This document shows positions 12,858-15,719 of a DNA stretch of 15,719 nucleotides, in pieces (position 1 is the first letter of the stretch; each line of letters opens with the position of its first letter). The position numbers were made by a program, and so were the translations under genes. This DNA is from Dysgonomonas sp. (lineage in GTDB: Bacteria; Bacteroidota; Bacteroidia; Bacteroidales; Dysgonomonadaceae), in assembly GCA_003523545.1 (NCBI GenBank), contig DQAM01000204.1, positions 4,385-20,103 on the forward strand, in the 5' to 3' direction. The notes beneath the pieces are model-generated. The model did not search any database. It was not told where the DNA came from and saw nothing but the letters and a program-made list of their open reading frames with translations.

Positions 12858-15719
12858 ATGTTAAAAACATTTATTGAAAGACCCGTCTTATCTACCGTTA
12901 TATCCATTGTAATAGTAGTGTTAGGTATCATAGGGATAGCTACATTACCGGTAGAACAATATCCTGATATTGCCCCTCCTACTGTACAGGTATCGGCTCA
13001 ATATCCCGGAGCCAATGCCGATGTGGTAATGAAAAGCGTAATCATCCCTATCGAGGAAGCTGTGAACGGTGTGGAGGGTATGACCTATATGACTTCTACC
13101 GCATCTAACAGCGGTATGGCAAACATTACCGTCTATTTCACAAAAGAAACAGATCCGGATATCGCAGCCGTAAAGGTGCAGAATCTTGTGGCAACTGTAA
13201 ATTCGCAGCTGCCTTCCGAAGTAAACCAGATTGGCGTGACCGTAAGAAAACAGTTGAGCAGTTATATTCTGATGATGAGTATATCGTCCGACAATCCCGA
13301 TTACGATGCAGAATTTGTGCAGAACTATGCCAATATAAACCTCATCCCGCAGATTAAGCGTGTTTATGGTATCGGTGATGCTGCTGTCATGGGAGCAAAA
13401 GATTACTCCATGCGCATATGGCTGAAACCGGATGTGATGGCTTCTTACAGCATCAGTGCCGGAGAAATTATAGCTGCATTACAAGACCAGAATATTGAAG
13501 CAGCCCCCGGAGAACTGGGACAGAATAGCAACCAGACCTATCAATATACTTTAAAGTATACAGGCCGCCTGACGGCAGAAGAAGAGTTTGGAGATATAAT
13601 CATACGTTCGGATAACGATCATATTCTAAGGTTAAAGGATGTGGCAGATGTAAAGCTCGGCTCATTGAATTACAGTGTTGCTTCGCGTATGAATGGAGAA
13701 GAATCCGTAATGTTGGTAGTCAGCCAGACCGGCGGTACCAATGCTCAGGAACTGATCAATAATGTGAAGGAAGTAGTAAATAAAGCGTCCGAATCTTTTC
13801 CTCCGGGAGTAAAGGTTACTTATATGATGGACACCAATGAATTTTTGAGTGCATCTATCAGTAAAGTATTACATACTTTTGTCGAAGCCCTGTTGTTGGT
13901 ATTCCTGGTAGTATTTATCTTCCTGCAAGACTGGAAATCGACCCTTATACCTGCCATCGCTGTGCCCGTGGCCATTGTAGGTACTTTCTTCTTCCTGCAA
14001 TTACTGGGTTTTTCGATTAATATTCTTACCCTGTTTGCCCTTGTACTGGCAATCGGTATAGTGGTAGATGATGCTATTATCGTTGTCGAAGCTGTGCATG
14101 CCCAGATGGAAAATGGAGAAACCGACCCCAAAAAGGCAACTCTGGCAGCTATGAAGGAAATAGCCCCGGCTATTGTTTCCATCACATTGGTTATGGCATC
14201 CGTATTTATTCCTGTCAGCTTTATCGGCGGTACGTCGGGAGTCTTTTTTAAGCAGTTCGGCCTGACACTGGCCATATCCATTGCCATTTCTGCTATCAAT
14301 GCCTTGACCTTAAGCCCTGCCCTCTGTGCGTTGTTCCTTAAACCTCACAAGGCAGAAGGTAAGAAGAAAAACTTCCTGCAGCGTTTCTTTTACAGCTTCA
14401 ATATTTTGTTCAGTGCAGGAACACAGAAATATAAATCTTCCCTCCAGTTTCTTGGGAGAAAGAACCACCGCTGGATAACTGTTGCTATTATAGCCGTATT
14501 TTCAGTCATACTGTATGGAACAATGAAAATAATCCCCACCGGATTTGTTCCGCAGGAAGACGGAGGAGGTGTTATGGGAGTAGTCTCCCTTACTCCGGGT
14601 TCTTCTCTGGAGATGACCGACTCGGTTGTACAGCAGGTTACGAAGATTGCACATGAAATAGAAGGTGTTGAATATGTACAGGATCTGACAGGATTGAATA
14701 TGCTCAACGGCCTGGGAGGAATATCCAGCTCTTACGGTTCTATAGTCTTGAAATTGAAGCATTGGGATGAAAGGGAATTATCCGCCTCGGAAGTGGCCGC
14801 TATTATGACGGAAAAAACGAAGGATATACAAAATGCAACATTCATGTTCTTCGGGACGCCCACATTGCAAGGATTCGGTATGAGTACAGGTGTAGAGGTA
14901 CAAATGCAGGACAGAACAGGCGGAGATATCAATAAATTCTACGGGATCACGAATGATCTTCTCGCCAAAATGAACCAGAGGGAAGAAGTTATGGTTGCTA
15001 TGACCACCTTTAATCCGAATTTCCCCCAGAAACAAATAGATGCTGATATTGCCAAAATCAAGGCTGCGGGTATTACCCTCAGTGATGTAATGACTGCATT
15101 ACAGGCGAATGTGGGTAGTATGTATGTTTCCAATTTCAATTTGTACGGAAAACAATTTCGTGTGATGATACAGGCTGCACCTGAATACAGGGAGAAACTG
15201 GAAGACCTGAATGGAATTTATGTACGCACAGCCTCAGGAGAGATGTCCCCCGTTACCGAATTTATCACGATATCGGATATTACAGGTCCTCAGATGCTGA
15301 GCCGTTTCAATATGTTCCAGTCGATGGATGTTACTATTGTACCCAACTTCCCCGCGGGATATAGTTCCGGTGACGTTATCAATGCGCTTGAAGAGGTTTC
15401 CGAAGGAACGCTGCCCGATGGATATTCATTTGAATATTCAGGTATGACCCGTGAAGAAACAGGCCAGAGTTCACAGATAATACTCATATTCGGAATCTGT
15501 CTGATATTCGTCTACTTGTTGTTAGCAGCTCTGTACGAAAGCTATATACTTCCGTTAGCGGTGCTTGCTTCATTACCTATCGGACTGGCAGGAGTGTTTA
15601 TATTCCTTATGATATTCGGTTTGCATCAGGGTATTGTAAATAATATTTATGTCCAGATATCCATGATTATGCTTATCGGATTGTTAGCTAAAAATGCAAT
15701 CCTTATTGTAGAGTATGCT
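12858..15719 (+). CDS. RND efflux permease, HAE1 (AcrB-like) family, C-terminus outside window
   Basis: This is a proton-driven inner-membrane drug exporter of the AcrB/MexB type. I read 954 codons from ATG at 12858 to the edge, so roughly 90-110 residues should be missing. It opens with the standard FIERPVLSTVISIVIVV first membrane helix. The first periplasmic porter region follows (QYPDIAPPTVQVSAQYPGA, residues 34-52). Membrane helix 4 carries the proton-relay pair Asp404-Asp405 in GIVVDDAIIVVEAV, and helix 10 carries Lys945 in LLAKNAILIVEYA. Both match AcrB Asp407, Asp408 and Lys940. A second porter region lies at about 550-850. The outer-membrane channel gene is expected beyond the window. 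The family is certain; substrates are unknown. Confidence 0.96.
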   Translation, partial: MLKTFIERPVLSTVISIVIVVLGIIGIATLPVEQYPDIAPPTVQVSAQYPGANADVVMKSVIIPIEEAVNGVEGMTYMTSTASNSGMANITVYFTKETDPDIAAVKVQNLVATVNSQLPSEVNQIGVTVRKQLSSYILMMSISSDNPDYDAEFVQNYANINLIPQIKRVYGIGDAAVMGAKDYSMRIWLKPDVMASYSISAGEIIAALQDQNIEAAPGELGQNSNQTYQYTLKYTGRLTAEEEFGDIIIRSDNDHILRLKDVADVKLGSLNYSVASRMNGEESVMLVVSQTGGTNAQELINNVKEVVNKASESFPPGVKVTYMMDTNEFLSASISKVLHTFVEALLLVFLVVFIFLQDWKSTLIPAIAVPVAIVGTFFFLQLLGFSINILTLFALVLAIGIVVDDAIIVVEAVHAQMENGETDPKKATLAAMKEIAPAIVSITLVMASVFIPVSFIGGTSGVFFKQFGLTLAISIAISAINALTLSPALCALFLKPHKAEGKKKNFLQRFFYSFNILFSAGTQKYKSSLQFLGRKNHRWITVAIIAVFSVILYGTMKIIPTGFVPQEDGGGVMGVVSLTPGSSLEMTDSVVQQVTKIAHEIEGVEYVQDLTGLNMLNGLGGISSSYGSIVLKLKHWDERELSASEVAAIMTEKTKDIQNATFMFFGTPTLQGFGMSTGVEVQMQDRTGGDINKFYGITNDLLAKMNQREEVMVAMTTFNPNFPQKQIDADIAKIKAAGITLSDVMTALQANVGSMYVSNFNLYGKQFRVMIQAAPEYREKLEDLNGIYVRTASGEMSPVTEFITISDITGPQMLSRFNMFQSMDVTIVPNFPAGYSSGDVINALEEVSEGTLPDGYSFEYSGMTREETGQSSQIILIFGICLIFVYLLLAALYESYILPLAVLASLPIGLAGVFIFLMIFGLHQGIVNNIYVQISMIMLIGLLAKNAILIVEYA

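Noticed and set aside
1..15719. CRISPR arrays, insertion sequences, integrases, toxin-antitoxin pairs or phage genes.
   Set aside because: No regularly spaced repeats, terminal inverted repeats or related proteins were found by eye on either strand.

Overview
The window looks like a chromosomal segment from a Bacteroidota bacterium, most likely Bacteroidales. A Dysgonomonas- or Porphyromonadaceae-like host would fit, but that is inference. The supporting signs are promoters of the Bacteroides primary-sigma type (TTTG, about 19-22 nt, TAnnTTTG) in front of many genes, AT-rich leaders mostly without Shine-Dalgarno sequences, a lipoprotein GH29 fucosidase, and Bacteroidetes-type protein families. 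I see no transposase, integrase, CRISPR array or phage gene.

Layout. Positions 1-1759 (-) hold most of an exported GH29 alpha-L-fucosidase whose C-terminus lies outside the window. Behind it on the same strand is a MarR regulator (1997-2467), divergent from the ribosomal operon rpsF-rpsR-rplI (2606-3691), which ends in a strong terminator. Next come an exported protein with a weak EreA/ChaN-like signature (3784-4953), tyrS (5072-6364), tRNA-Gln(CUG) (6398-6468) with its own promoter and terminator, and a DUF1905/OmdA protein (6706-7185).

The right half, 7340-15719, appears to be an envelope-stress neighbourhood. A tandem universal stress protein (7402-8505, -) is divergent from an outer-membrane phospholipase A (8698-9600, +) followed by a small NifX-like ORF (9617-9910). 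An AraC-family regulator (9914-10786, -) is divergent from a marR-RND efflux operon: marR 11157-11603, membrane-fusion lipoprotein 11617-12723, and an RND permease from 12858 that runs off the window.

The most notable observation is a bipartite DNA motif, consensus left box AATATGGACATTTC, 4 nt, right box GTAAATnnGA. It occurs four times, each time between genes: facing the stress protein gene, facing pldA, and twice in the araC-marR gap. At three of the four sites a degenerate -7 element (G/C)AnnTTTG starts exactly 53 nt after the first base of the motif. I infer that the AraC protein activates a local regulon joining the stress protein, the phospholipase and the RND pump. A possible 31-codon leader ORF followed by a terminator-like hairpin precedes the marR-RND operon, and rplI carries a perfect Shine-Dalgarno sequence, unusual for this phylum.
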